Assembly (NCBI GenBank): GCA_021234155.1
Contig: JAJEKV010000091.1
Coordinates: 2,053,501-2,117,500 of the forward strand
Reading direction: 5' to 3'
Source: Isoetes taiwanensis
Taxonomy: Eukaryota; Streptophyta; Lycopodiopsida; Isoetales; Isoetaceae
Length of the DNA stretch: 64,000 bases
Shown here piece after piece: positions 32,697 to 44,344 of the stretch; position 1 is the stretch's first letter, and the number at the start of each line of letters is the position of its first letter. A program made the position numbers and the translations under genes. A model generated the notes under the pieces. That model was not told the DNA's origin, did no database searches, and saw nothing but the letters and a program-made list of their open reading frames with translations.

Positions 32697-33782
32697 TTAA
32701 GCCAATAGGATGAACAAACCGACTTCTTTTACAATCCGGTAAGGGCCTTCCCAAGGATTTTCAAATTTAGATAGCTTACCTTCATTTGCAACATCCCATT
32801 TGAGCACGAAGTTCCAATGGAGCCAATCTATCCTCGGAGCTTGTGAGTCGCTTTTAAAAGTCAGCCGCACTCCTAGCCTTCTTAAGTAGATTGAAGTTTT
32901 CTGCATCAAATCTATCCTCATCCAATTTTAGCAAAACTTCATACCTGTGTTGTAATGCTTCAGTAAACTCCAGATCCAACTTGAGTGCCATTCTCAAAGA
33001 GGGAATCTCCAACTCAACAGAATAATCTGCTTCAACACCATAAACCAAACCGAAGGGAGAAGCATTAGTGGCAGCTTTTAGTAAAGATTCTATGAGCCCA
33101 AAGGGCATCATATAATTTCAAATGCCAATCTTTTGGTTTTGGCAAACCGTTTTACGCAAAATTCCCTTAAGCACTTTGTTAGTAGACTCAAATTGACCAT
33201 TTCCTTGAGGATAATAGGCTGAGCTTTTCACATGTCCGATTTTGAGACTTGAGACAAGAATTTGAATAACCTCATTAATAAAAGTAGAGCCTCTATCAGT
33301 CAAAATTTTGAAAGGGATTCCAAACCTAGAACAAATATTTTCATGCAAAAACCTAGCAGTAGTATATGCATTTGCTTTTCTCAAGGGTGCTGCTTCTGAC
33401 CATTTGGTAAATAAATCAGTGGCCACAAACAATGTATTCATGCCGAAAGCGAAGATGGGGATTTATAGGGCCAACATAATCTAGCCCCCAAACTTGAAAT
33501 GGGCCTGGGGATACAATCCCAAAGAAGAGGGGCGGGGATGCAAAATTTTCTTACCAAAGATCCGCATTGATGGCAAGTTTTAATGACATCATAGCAATCT
33601 CTAAATAAATGAGGCCGTAAATAACCGCACCTTAATATTTTTTTGGCGCTTGTATCTGCCGCAAAATGACCACCACAAACACCTTTATGATTCTCGCCAA
33701 GCACTAAGGCAGCCTCCTCTTCATCAACACACCTTAAAAGAACACCATCCCTGCTTACCTTGCACAAAATATCTCCAATCAA
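32697..33782 (-). pseudogene. int: Gypsy integrase (zinc-binding, core and C-terminal parts)
   Basis: Right to left: HKGVCGGHFAADTSAKKI with RDCYDVIKTCHQCG is the H2C2 zinc-binding domain. VATDLFTKWSEAAPL, ILTDRGSTFINEV and AYYPQGNGQFESTNKVLKG are the integrase core around the D, D and E residues. SPFGLVYGVEADYSVELEIPS and FENPWEGPYRIVKEV are the C-terminal part. Frames change near 33440, 33115 and 32900, so it is inactive. Integrase joins element DNA into the host chromosome. Confidence 0.9.
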
Positions 33783-34089
33783 AGTGTAAGTTAAACATTT
33801 CAGCCTAAACTTGTAAGCTTGACTTTTAGAAAATTCAGAGGTATCTCTTGATATTTGAGGAATTTTCTAATAGATTGCTGCCAACCTTGAGCCTCATTTA
33901 TCCGAAAAGATCTTGTTCATTTGCCACAAGATTAGCCATCTCTCCTTCTTCCCCACAACTTCTTCATGCTCAAAATAGGCAGCAGGTAAATACAAACTCT
34001 GGATTATTCACCACATGGATGACCTTAACCTTTAGATCATAAGACCGAGCCTACAAGCCCACCTATGAAGCTTGGGTTTTTCCAATTTC

Positions 34090-35251
34090 TTACCATACAA
34101 AAAGGCATGGGATTCTCACAAGATATAAACAAGAGTTTGGGATTTTTGTAGAAGATGTCCTTGCCTTTCTATTAAAAAAAAAATAAGAGCAAAGAAAGAC
34201 TCTTTCTATCTTAGGATACCTCTCCTCGCTTTGAGACCATTGTTTACTTGCAAAAGCAATGGGGTGCTTTTCCCCGCAAAATAGCAATCCCAACAAATTT
34301 TTAGTAAATGTAAGAATGTAAATTGTGAATGGCAAAGGAGAGATCCGGGGTTTTCAATCGAAAGTGGCATGGCAAATAGCTTCTATAATCTGCACAAAAG
34401 CCTTCTCACATTCATCAGTCCAAACAATAGCTTTGTATTTACTTTCTTTTTTACTAACATGGCCCACTCTGGTTAATTTGGAAATAGGACTAACATGGTG
34501 AGAGAAATTAGGCACATAAATTCTCAAAAAGAAGTCATCCCCATAAATTCTTTAACATCTCTAAGTGTCTTGGGGTCTGAAGCTTTTTTAAGGCAATGAT
34601 TTTTTCCTCAGCTACTTGAAGACCCTGGGCAGAAACTTCATGGCCTAACAGTTGGCCTCTAGATGATAAAAAGATGCACTTCTTTGGATTTAGATTAACT
34701 CCAGCTTGTCTGCACAATATAAATATTCTTGTTAGCTCTGAAACATGGTCATTTCCTTCAAGCATCTAGGCATAAATCATCCAGAAGACTCTAAACTGTT
34801 GCGAGTCATGCTTGCAAAGACAAGGTCCATGGCCCTTTGAAATGTAGCAGGGGCATTCATTAAACCAAAAGGCATCCTTTTCATTGCAAAAGTTCCCCAT
34901 GGGGTGATAAAAGATGTCTTGGGCTGATCTTCTTGTTTAATGCTTATCTGATTGAACCCAGAGAAACCATCCAAAAATGAGTACATGGATTTACCAACCA
35001 ATGATAAAGGATTTCTTCTAAAAAGGCAAGGGATAACAATCTTTAATGGTAGCCTTATTAAGATCTCTATAATCTACACAAATCCTCAAAGAACCATTTT
35101 TTTTTAAAACTGGGACAATGCATGAAACCCAGGAAGGATTCACAATAGGCATTATCAGACCTGACTCCTGCATTTTAGACAACTCTTGTTTGATAAGATC
35201 CAAGAGTGAAGAATTAATTCTCCTCAATTTCTCGATAACAAAGTTTAGCAT
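34090..35251 (-). pseudogene. pol: Gypsy reverse transcriptase and its own RNase H
   Basis: IVPVLKKNGSLRICVDYRDLNKATIKDCYPLPF, SFLDGFSGFNQI (motif A), SFITPWGTFAMKRMPFGLMNAPATFQRAMD (motif B) and FLSSRGQLLGHEVSAQGL are classic gypsy RT blocks. The YxDD motif-C region falls where the frame breaks (about 34765-34777) and reads poorly. PIAFASKQWSQSEERYPKIER (34240-34280) is the ordinary RT-linked RNase H, broken soon after. Confidence 0.92.
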
Positions 35252-35559
35252 CTTCTCGAACTTTTATTTCAAACTCACAAATATTTTTATCAATCCCCTT
35301 TAGTTCTCAATATTCCCAAGCAAAAACATCCACCCAATCCTCAAACAACTCAACCATTTTACCTCTGTCATCCTCTTCATATAGGTCTCCCATTTGCAAA
35401 GTCCTAGGCACACCTTCTTTATTCACTTTAAGCTCCTTGTATGATTCTTCTTGGGCTAAGTTTATAGTTAAGATAGGATGAAGTTGAGAAAGCTCGTCTT
35501 CATCTAAGAAGTCTTCTTGGATAGCTCCTTCAGATAAGTGCTCCAATAATGTTTCCCTG

Positions 35560-35945
35560 CACAATAAATCAGCCTCAAAGTTTTTAGATCTTGGAATATG
35601 ATGAATCTCCCAATGATCAAAAAAAAAGTTAACAAATCTCGAGCTTGAGTGTTCAAATCCTCCATCTCATGATGCTTTGTTTGGTATTCTCCCAAAATCT
35701 GCCTCAAGAACCAAATTGTGAGTCTCCATAAATAATAATATAGGAAATATTCATGAATTTTGCTTCCTGTAGGCCTGCAATGAGGGCTCTATATTCTGCT
35801 GCATTAGAGGAAATATTAGGATGAATTCTCCCTATTTTGGTCATTAGTTTTAAATTTGTATCCTTTAGAATAGCAGCAGAAGAAGCAATTCCTAATTTTT
35901 TGGACATACCTCCATCAAACCAAAGGTAGGCCTTATTTCCTTCCG
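35560..35945 (-). pseudogene. Extra RNase H domain upstream of RT in the gypsy element
   Basis: Minus-strand text LWFDGGMSKK, NAAEYRALIAGLQ, IYGDSQFGS then LGEYQTKHHEME, and HIPRSKNFEADLL shows the four carboxylates of an RNase H fold (D, E, D, D) in order, with one frame break near 35700. The AEYxALIxGL and GDSQ style resembles the archaeal-type RNase H carried in addition to the usual one by some plant gypsy elements. In Tat elements, as I know them, this domain lies after the RT-linked RNase H; here it precedes RT. The assignment to archaeal type is by motif style only. Confidence 0.65.
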
Positions 35946-36064
35946 CATCGAAGATTCAAAGATGAGCAAAGTTGACCACTTCTTCTTTTATACCAACATC
36001 CGACCTAAACTATAAATTCCTCGCTCCTCTTCCCCGCAAAATATCCACACCTATGAACCTAATA

Positions 36065-36585
36065 TTAGCAGAGGGGATCAGTCTTGTTTACCAATTTAAT
36101 GGAGGTTGCTCCATTTGAAATAGTGCATGCCTTCTCGCACCATATCGGCCTAGCATCTATCAAGCTTTTCATCCATCTTCTTCCCAATAATAAATCATAA
36201 ATGTTAGAATGATGAACATTCTCAAAATCAACAACCACAAATGTAGCTAGCACAATAATACCTCCTCAGATAATGCACACATTCCTCACAATTCCCTTTG
36301 GCACTACCTTAGCATTGGAAAAGATTTTAGAACAATAGAAGTATTGTCTTCTACCTTGAGATCCAATGCTTTCATGACATGGTAAGGCATGACATTTAGA
36401 GAGGAACCTCCATCTAGCAAAACCTTATCCGGATGGAAAGTACCTATGGTGGCATTACAAGTAAAAAGCACCGGATCTTCAGTTTGCTTTCGTAGGGCTT
36501 CGTAAATATTGTGACAAGTCTCTGCAAATGCTTTCTTCAACATTTTGAGTGCTCTTGATAAGCTTTTCCCTATAAGATGGTGCAA
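36065..36585 (-). pseudogene. Gypsy aspartic protease region
   Basis: VLLDGGSSLNVMPYHVMKALDL is a retroelement aspartic protease active site (DGGSS). The following frame (36253-36065) has FVVVDFENVHHSNIYDLLLGRRWMK, the usual downstream protease segment (DxLLGRxW). A frame break separates them near 36300. Confidence 0.85.
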
Positions 36586-36719
36586 TTCTCAGAGTTAATA
36601 AAGTCTACAAGAACTTTGGAGTTTTTCATGAGCAATTCAAATTCATCAAGTTCGAATCCTTCATTTTATACCTTTGGACAGAGGAGGGGCTATACTGGGA
36701 TCCGGGTTGAAATGTTACC

Positions 36720-37983
36720 TTATGGGGTGTAGTTGGTGGAATAGAACCTCGGGGTTACCTCAATAAGGCCCGCACGGTTCCGCACAACCATAACATCTTG
36801 CTCCTCTTGTCCCCCTCGCACAAGTCTCAATAAAACTAACATTTGACACCTGCTTATCCTTTTCTTGTCTTGCAAAGTAATTTTGACACCGCAGAACCCG
36901 TCATCATGACCTACCTCTTTACAAAAGGAACAGACATGACATTCTCTACCAAAATGGCCTTTCCCCATTGCATTTAGGACAAGGCCTAGCATAACAATTC
37001 TCAGCCCTATGAAAAGGCTTACCACAGCTTGTACAATCGTGAGGCAGAGCTAGAAGAAGAAGTACCATTTCCATTTTTCAACTCCATGAGTTGTTTAGTC
37101 ACCTCTAAAAGAGCTTCAGATACTTTACTTATCTCGTGATTTCATCTCTCAAACCCGAGGGTTTAATTCTCAACTTTTGGCTTTTTCTTTTCTTTTCGAA
37201 TCGCATATACGTGAACAAAGATTAGTATAGTGTAGCTCATGCTCGTAATCATGATGAGAAGGATAGAATGGGTCTCGATTTCTTCATCGGGCAAATAGCT
37301 TAGCAATTCTACTAAATCCACGTACTTTTTACAAATGCTTTATGAATAGAATCTAGTTCACCAAATCTCCAAGTTTTAGCAATTTCCTATAAATCCTGGT
37401 CCGGGCATCAAACCTTTGATAAAAGAAGCAACCAAATGCAAAGTTGGGTGAGAGACTTGGTTCCCAAGTACAAACTAGCAAATAAGAGTTAAATCTTTCC
37501 ACATACCGCTTCACACTTTCACCGTGTCTAATAGAGAAAGAATTGAGTTCAAAAACAAGATCCTGAGGCGAAGTAGTCTTACCAAACCTTGATAGAAACT
37601 TTTGTTCCAATTCATCCCACTTAGTACCAATGGAGAGCTCAAAATCCAACCAAGACCTGGCCTCATCACCCTTCATGCACTTGGTGAACTCGAGAAAAAT
37701 CTGAGCCTTTTTTTTCTCCCATGCTCCTCATAGTATTCTTCAAAATTCTTCAAAAAATGGTTGGCATTCATGGAAGAATCATAATAAGGAGGAGAAACAG
37801 TACGCTTAGCTCAAAATGATAAGGGGGTGGAGGAGTTGGCTCAAAAAGATTTTGAACTTGTGAAGACGAGGGCAAGGTAGAAATATTTGTAACATTGGTA
37901 GACTGATAGAGAGGAGCTTGTGGAGGAATAGGCACATTGGGAGTGTTTGTGGCATTGGTTATAGATCTGGTAGCCACTCTCAT
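36720..37983 (-). pseudogene. gag: Gypsy gag with zinc knuckles
   Basis: The gag core ARSWLDFELSIGTKWDELEQKFLSRFG with SVKRYVERFNSYLL is at 37676-37450. Cys-rich knuckles follow at about 37040-36890 (GHFGRECHVCSFCKEVGHDDGFC). The N-terminus at 37983 is Pro/Asn/Thr-rich. Frames are broken near 37740, 37350 and 37030. Confidence 0.85.
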
Positions 37984-38102
37984 GCTTACTCCTACTAATT
38001 CTCGGTTGATTTGTCTCCTCGTGGTTCAAAGAGGCTCAAAGATGCTTCTTTGGCCCCATTTGAGTTCAATTTCCGTGTAAAGATCTCTAGGGACCTCCAA
38101 AA

Positions 38103-40547
38103 TGTTAGCCTAAAACCCGAATTTTAGCCTAACCTCAAAGGAAGTGTAAACAAACTGGTCAGACCTCCGCATCACTTAGGGTGATCAATCCTTAATCATA
38201 TAAAGCAAAAGAACTCAATTTCTAATGCTGGTTTTGTCAAAATCACTACAGATCCCCAAGCGTAAAAAAACTGTCGAACAAAAATCAATCTTGCAGTCAC
38301 ACCCTTTAAGATTTTTGAGTTTTGGTGTTTGGTATGAGTTATAGACAAGTAGAGGGAACTACCGATGAAAGTCCTGCCTCGATTTGGATAGGGGAAGACC
38401 AAGAAAATCAATGTCAAAGTTCACCAAAAATTGGTCAATGCCAAAACAGAGCCAAAATTTGCAAATGGAGTTTGGTGATGAATTTTGAGTTGGAATTTGT
38501 GCAAATGACCTCGTGAGTGAACTCTAAATCACGTGCATAGGGTTTTCTTGACAAGCAAACACTATGATATTTTATGAGACGTACCAAAGTCTTGAATTCA
38601 TCCACGGTTTGTGACGATATGAAAAAACTATTTTTTCTTTGTTTTCTTTGCATATAAACAATACTCAATCCTATTTAAGGCTGGGACACAACTATTTAGC
38701 TGGGATTCAACTTAAAATATCTGATTTCTATTGGTCTAGACAGCATTAATGATTTATAACTTGAGAAGATGGCAACACTATTTTTCCAGGCAAAGAATAT
38801 GCATTAAGATCATAAAATATCACAGGAGTTCAGAAATCTCAGGAGAAAATATCCAAAATAATGCTTGAGAGTAACTCCCAAAGCATAGTAAGCTTCTGAT
38901 AATCTAGAAATTGTCTGGAAGAGAAAGTAATAAGGAATTTTGAATTGCAGTAGAAGTTTTGGTGTCAGGTAGGTCACAACACAGTCGGTCTTCGATCAAA
39001 ATACAGTCAATCTTCAATCTCGAACAGGATTAGCTGAATTTGGAGTAGAACAGATCAATAAAATATCAAAGATATAGAAAGCGCCCAGATCACAGAGGTA
39101 TATCTCCGAGGGGGGTGTTGATTTGATCTGTGATGCTGGCTTAAGAACTGTTCTTCCCCAAAACTAGCTCGGCCGAGTGATTTTAGGCCTAATTTGAGCA
39201 ATTTCTATCAAACCAAGTGCCACAGAGGATCACCGAGGTCTCGGAAAAGGTTCAGGAGCTGATTTCGGGAGAAAATTGGCGGGGTTCAATCAAATTATGG
39301 CACGATTTGGCCGGATTTAGCAGGTTCCCCCGTTTCTTAGGGTTCATCGAAAAATCTTGAGGGTGATATATCCCACAGGCAAAAACGAGTCTGGAGGCTT
39401 CTGTATATAAGGAATAGTGTTGACCTCACTATTGACTTTGCGTGCCACGCAGAGGGGACAACCAGCCCGTGTGTCCCGCCCCCCCCGCCGCCACGTGGAA
39501 AAATGGGGGGTGACCTGAGCTATGCGTATAGATAGGGTAGATAGGCTAGAATAGGTTTTTCTATTTTTTTTATTTTTGCACGATCCCAAGAAATAATATT
39601 TGAGGAATTTTCCAAGGTCTTTTTTGAATTTTGGAAAGGCCAACATAGCTATTTTTTGCCAAGCTCCAAATCTAGAGTGTTTTCAAGTCAAATTGAGATA
39701 CTTGAAATTTTGCCCATTTTGACCATGGTCAATGAGTTTTCAACCTTGGGAATGGTGAAAAAATCATAGGAAGAGGGTGAAAAGATAGGAAAAAAAAAGG
39801 CTATGGCAGGATTTAGGGAAATAAGATGAAAGTAAAATTCAAGCCTCCTTGCTCTTGAAGTTTTTCATGATCTCTTGAGAGCAATTCACAAGTGGAGGTG
39901 AGGCCAATAAAAATATAGGTAGTGAAGTAATGAAAGAAGGCATGACAAGGTGGAAATGGGGTATAAAAAGATGAAAGGAAAGTGGATATGGAATGGATGA
40001 AATGGATAAAGGATGGAAACCCCTGTAGCACATGATCTTATCTCCAAAGCTCAAATCATACCTCATAACTTTGCTCAAGGCCCTAGGGTCTTCCAAACTT
40101 CTAAAAAGGTCTTCCAATCTTCAAGGCCTAAACAAGAGCAAAATTCACCTTTAAAGTGACATCTTCATAGGTGTGACTTCCAAACCATTGGTGCAACTCC
40201 ATTTAGCTCCATATGAGTGAATATGAGCAACATGCTTATAACTCCTTGTATAGCTTGCTATATCCTTTGCCTGGTCTTCAAGAAATAAGAATGTAACTAG
40301 AAAATTTCCTCAAAGGAAAGAATTAGGCTATACAACCAAGATCCCAAGGGTCTTCCAAACTTGAGCCAATTTCTTCCAAACTCTAGCAGGATCAAAATAA
40401 CACTAACTCTTACCATATGAGTAATAGGAAAGTAACTTAAGATGAAACCTCAAAAGAAACCACAAGTCTTCCAAACTCTGACAAGTATCTTCCAATCTTG
40501 AAACTCTAGGTATCATGATGGTCCATGTTGCCCAAAAAGGGGCAACA
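38103..40547 (-). repeat. Gypsy 5' LTR (right copy)
   Basis: 2445 bp. On the minus strand it runs TGTTGCCC to GGCTAACA. Two bases after its end the minus strand reads TGGAGGTCCCTAGAGATC, a candidate primer site because it begins TGG, but I cannot assign the tRNA. Confidence 0.93.
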
Positions 40548-40552
40548 GTTGG

Positions 40553-41704
40553 CAATGGAGATCTAACTGAAATACAAGGCAAAGGACTATTACAACTTGA
40601 AGACTTGGATGGAAATGTTGTAAATATTGAAGATGTTCTTTGTGTGCCAGTAATGATTAAAAATCTGATTTCTGTAAATCAGCTTGTTGACTTAGGCTAT
40701 CGAGTCAATTTTGTCTCAAAAGAATGTAATGTGTTCATGAATGAAAAATTAAAGTTTCGAGCAAAAAGGGTTGGGAATCTTTTCCAGATGAATAGACTTG
40801 TACCAAACAATATAAATCTTGTTCAAGAAATAGACCTGGAGTTGTGGCACAATAGATTGGCACATTCTCACTTCAATAATTTAAGAACATTACACAAACT
40901 TGGTATCATAGATTGCAAAGATGAAAAAAAGGAGGATCCAATATGTGAAGGTTGTGCAGTCAGGAAACTAAACACATTGCCCTAGAACTTATTCATACAG
41001 ACCTCTGTGGTCCCTTGAATGTAAGAAGCAGAACTAATCACAGATATTTCATCACATTTATTGATGATTATACTAGAAAATACAAAGTTTACTGTTTAAC
41101 AAGAAAGTCTCAAGCATTACAAGCATTCAAGCAGTTTGTTGCAGAAATGGAAAGGGAAACTGGGAAAAAGGTTAAATGTTTGAGATCTGATAGAGGAGGA
41201 GAATACTTATCTGAAAAATTCAGGACATTTTGCATTGCTCATGGCATAAAAAGGCAATTGACATGCAGGCACAGCCCTCAGCAAAATGGAGTGGCTGAGA
41301 GAAGAAATAGAACTGTGATGGATGCAGTAAGGGCAATGTTAAAACACAGTGGTCTACCAAGGAATCTATGGGAAGAAGCTCTAAGAATTGTTGTTCGAGT
41401 TCAAAATATGCTACCATCTGCAAGTCTCAAAGGTAAGATACCAAATCTACTTTGGGATCCTCATAAAAGGTTAGATTTTGATTTGTTCAAATCATATGGT
41501 TGTTTGTGTTTTGTTCATAAACCAGTAGAGTTAAGAAAAAAATTGGATGACAAGGCAGAAGTTGGATTTCTTGTTGGCTATGACTCTGAGTCTAAAGGGT
41601 ACATGGTTCTAATTCCAAAGAAGCAAACTATTTTTATCAGTAGGGATGTTATTTTCAATGAGAAGATTGTCTATAAGGATAACATAAACAGAGGGTTGAG
41701 ATAA
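40553..41704 (+). pseudogene. int: Copia integrase region
   Basis: Continues the copia frame after the gypsy insertion: protease tail, then LWHNRLAHSHFNNLRTL and CEGCAVRK (pre-integrase zinc region), HTDLCGPLNVRS, FIDDYTR, LRSDRGGEYLS and PQQNGVAERRNRT, giving D, D, E of the catalytic core. A short deletion and frame change occur at about 40975, and another frame change near 41700. Confidence 0.93.
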
Positions 41705-43560
41705 AAGAGCAAACACCAGTAATAACCAGAACTGAACCAGATTTAGACACTGATGAGAATGGAGAAAATATAAATGAGGTTGTTCCCACTAATGTAGACA
41801 CTAAAAATACAGAGAAAATAGATAAGCCAACATTACCAGTTGTAGAAAATATAGATGAAAATAAAAGGACTGAGGAGGTACTTGTTAATAAGAGAAACAC
41901 TCAAGCAGAAAAACTAGTTGAGGAAGCAAAGCTAGGAGAAATACCATATGGCAGAAATGAACAAGGAAGAAGCAGAAGAATTGAAAAGCAAAAGGAACCA
42001 GATTTTGAGAAGATTATGGCAATTCTTGAAGATGAACTGATTCCATCAAGTGTTGAAGAGGTTATAGAAAGTGTAGATAAAGACAAGTGGCTAGATGCTA
42101 TGAAAGATGAATTAAAGTCTTTTGAGGAAACTGGGACTTATGATCTAGTCAGAGTACATGCAGAGAAAAATATTATTGGAAGCAAGTGGATATTTAGGAT
42201 CAAAGAAAATTCTGATGGCACAAAAAAATACAAAGCAAGACTAGTTGCACAGGGGTTTACTCAAAAGAAAGGCAGAGACTATGAGGAAACATATTCTCCA
42301 ATTGTAAAATGCACTAGTATTAGAGTTCTTTTGGCAATGGCAAATGCATTGAATTTAGAATTACATCACATGGATGTCAAAACCGCTTTCTTGAATGCCA
42401 CACTTGAGGAGGAGGCTTATATGAAACAGGCTCCAGGATTTGAGATTGGTAAAAATATGGTATGGAAATTAAAGAGAGCTGTGTATGGATTAAAACAATT
42501 CCCAAGAGAGTGGTATCTATGCATGGATCATTTCTTGACAGAACATGGTTTTGAAAAGTTAAAAAATGATGGCAACCTATATAGATTTCAAATTGGAGAA
42601 GAGTTTTGCATCATTGCACTTTATGTGGATGATTGCATTATGGTTGCAAATTCCTTAAATATCCTCAATGAATGCAAAAAAATATTGAAGTCTCGGTTTC
42701 AAGTGACAGATCTAGGGGAATTAAAGAAATTTCTAGGGATAGATGTGATCAGAAACAGAAAGCAATGCAAGCATGTTGAAAACATGCTTAAAAGATTCAG
42801 CATGGAAAATGCAAATCCTGTCAAAATTCCAATGTTGCCAGGTCACAGATTAACTGATAACCAAACTCTGACTGAGGAGGAGATTGCTGCCATGGAACTG
42901 GTACCTTATAGAGCTTTGGTTGGTTGTTTGCTATATTTAGCAAACAGTACAAGGCCAGATAAAGCATATGCATATGAAACAGTAGAAGGTGTCACAATCC
43001 CACAAAGGAACATTGGGAAGCTGGGAAAAGAATTCTTAGGTATCTGAAGGGTACTCAAAATCAAGGGATTTGCTACTCTACTGACAATCTGCAATTACTG
43101 GCATATAGTGATGCAGACTGGGGTGGGGATTTAGAATGCAAAAAATCAACTTCTGGCTATGCAATATTTTTAGGTGGTGGAGTTATAAATTGGAAGTGTA
43201 AAAAACAATTAGCTATAGCAATGAGTTCAGCTGAAGCTGAGTATGTAGCAGCTTCCTTAGTAGCCAAAGAGATCACCTGGTTGAGAAGATTATTGGAGGA
43301 GCTAAATTGTTTACAACTTGAAGCCACTGAAATTATGACAGACAGTCAAAGTTGCATTGCCATAGTGAAGAATCCAGTTGAGCACGAAAGAACTAAACAT
43401 ATAGAGCTCAATATTCATTTTATCAGAGATCTAGCAGACAAGAGATATATTCAAATGAGATATGTTGAAACTGCCAAACAGACTGCTGACATTTTTACTA
43501 AAGCTCTTGCAGAAAACAAATTCAAGCAGTTCAAAGCAGATCTTAATGTCATCAACTAAT
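41705..43560 (+). pseudogene. pol: Copia reverse transcriptase and RNase H
   Basis: After an acidic linker (41705-42015) come KWIFRIKENSDG and KARLVAQGFTQKKG, HHMDVKTAFLNA (motif A), VYGLKQFPREW (motif B) and ALYVDDCIMVA (motif C, YVDD intact). A frame change at about 43010 leads to the RNase H: AYSDADWGGD, TSGYAIFLGGG, MSSAEAEYVAASL, TDSQSCIAI and ADIFTKAL, ending at TAA 43558-43560. Apart from the frame changes, catalytic residues look intact. Confidence 0.95.
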
Positions 43561-43565
43561 AAGCT

Positions 43566-43575
43566 GAAGGAGGAG
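43566..43575 (+). other. Copia polypurine tract
   Basis: GAAGGAGGAG immediately precedes the 3' LTR start at 43576, the expected plus-strand primer position. Confidence 0.8.
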
Positions 43576-44344
43576 TGTTAATTTTATTGGTAAGCTTATA
43601 GTTGATGAGAACTGTGTAACTAAGGTGCAGGTGTTGCTGGTTGTAACTAGGTTCCAACTATTTTCAAGAATAAATCTAGCTGAGACACAAGGTATTGTAG
43701 AATTGTTGAAGATGGAGGTGTTGAAAAACTTAGGGGCATCAGCTCTTGCTCAAGTTGCAACACATGTTCAAGATTGATCTTCACAACATACTTATTTACA
43801 TGTTAAATATTATTTGTCTATTGTTGTCTTGGGTAATGGTTGAAAAAGCTAATTTTCGCGTCTAAGCATGTGGGATATTAAGTCTGGACGAACATCTAAG
43901 ATTAGCAGTTGAATTTCGAGCCGATACGTTCCTAAACCATCGGAGAAAAGGTATACAAGATCGAAGCAGATAAAGAATGATTCATTCGGGAGCATAGGAT
44001 TGAACTGGGTGTCCTCTTGGAGCTCAAAAGCATGAGTTAACCATGCTACAGTATTATGGTCAATATTGTAGCTACAGTGAAATGCTACAGTGTTGATCGA
44101 GAATAATTCAATGGTTAAATAACTATTTCCATAGATAAAGAGGTTATTTGATATTTGGCTAGGAGATTCAAGGGTTTGAATTGATAAACTAAACTTGGGA
44201 TAAGTGACCATATCTTGGCTCCCAAGGTTGAAGTTTTTGTTTAAAAATAATTCTAGTGAATCTAAGCCTTTGTCTCTCAAATTGTTGACTTGTTGTGCTA
44301 GGCATAAATTGCAAGGTTGCAAGTTCTAGTTTGAAAATCTAACA
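43576..44344 (+). repeat. Copia 3' LTR
   Basis: 769 bp, TGTTAATT to TCTAACA, uninterrupted. It serves as reference for the split 5' LTR. Confidence 0.95.

Larger units (their letters stand above)
28488..40547 (-). mobile_element. Ty3/gypsy LTR retrotransposon with extra RNase H and antisense ORF
   Basis: The LTRs are 28488-30926 and 38103-40547, ends TGTTAGCC/GGGCAACA on the plus strand. GTTGG stands before the left end (28483-28487) and after the right end (40548-40552), a 5-bp target duplication. Coding runs on the minus strand, right to left: gag, zinc knuckles, protease, RNase H-like domain, RT, RNase H, integrase. Integrase downstream of RT is the gypsy order. Between integrase and the 3' LTR is a plus-strand ORF. 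All reading frames carry breaks. It is inserted in the copia protease region. Confidence 0.95.
23823..44344 (+). mobile_element. Ty1/copia LTR retrotransposon, split by two insertions
   Basis: Ends are TGTTAATTTT (23823) and TCTAACA (44344). GGAAT precedes the left end (23818-23822) and follows the right end (44345-44349), a 5-bp target duplication. The host Helitron frame resumes after it. Internal order is gag, protease, integrase, RT, RNase H, as in copia. The 5' LTR contains a 2751-bp insertion and the gag-pol region contains the 12.06-kb gypsy element. Without these, the element would be about 5.7 kb. Multiple frame breaks mean it is not autonomous now. Confidence 0.95.
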
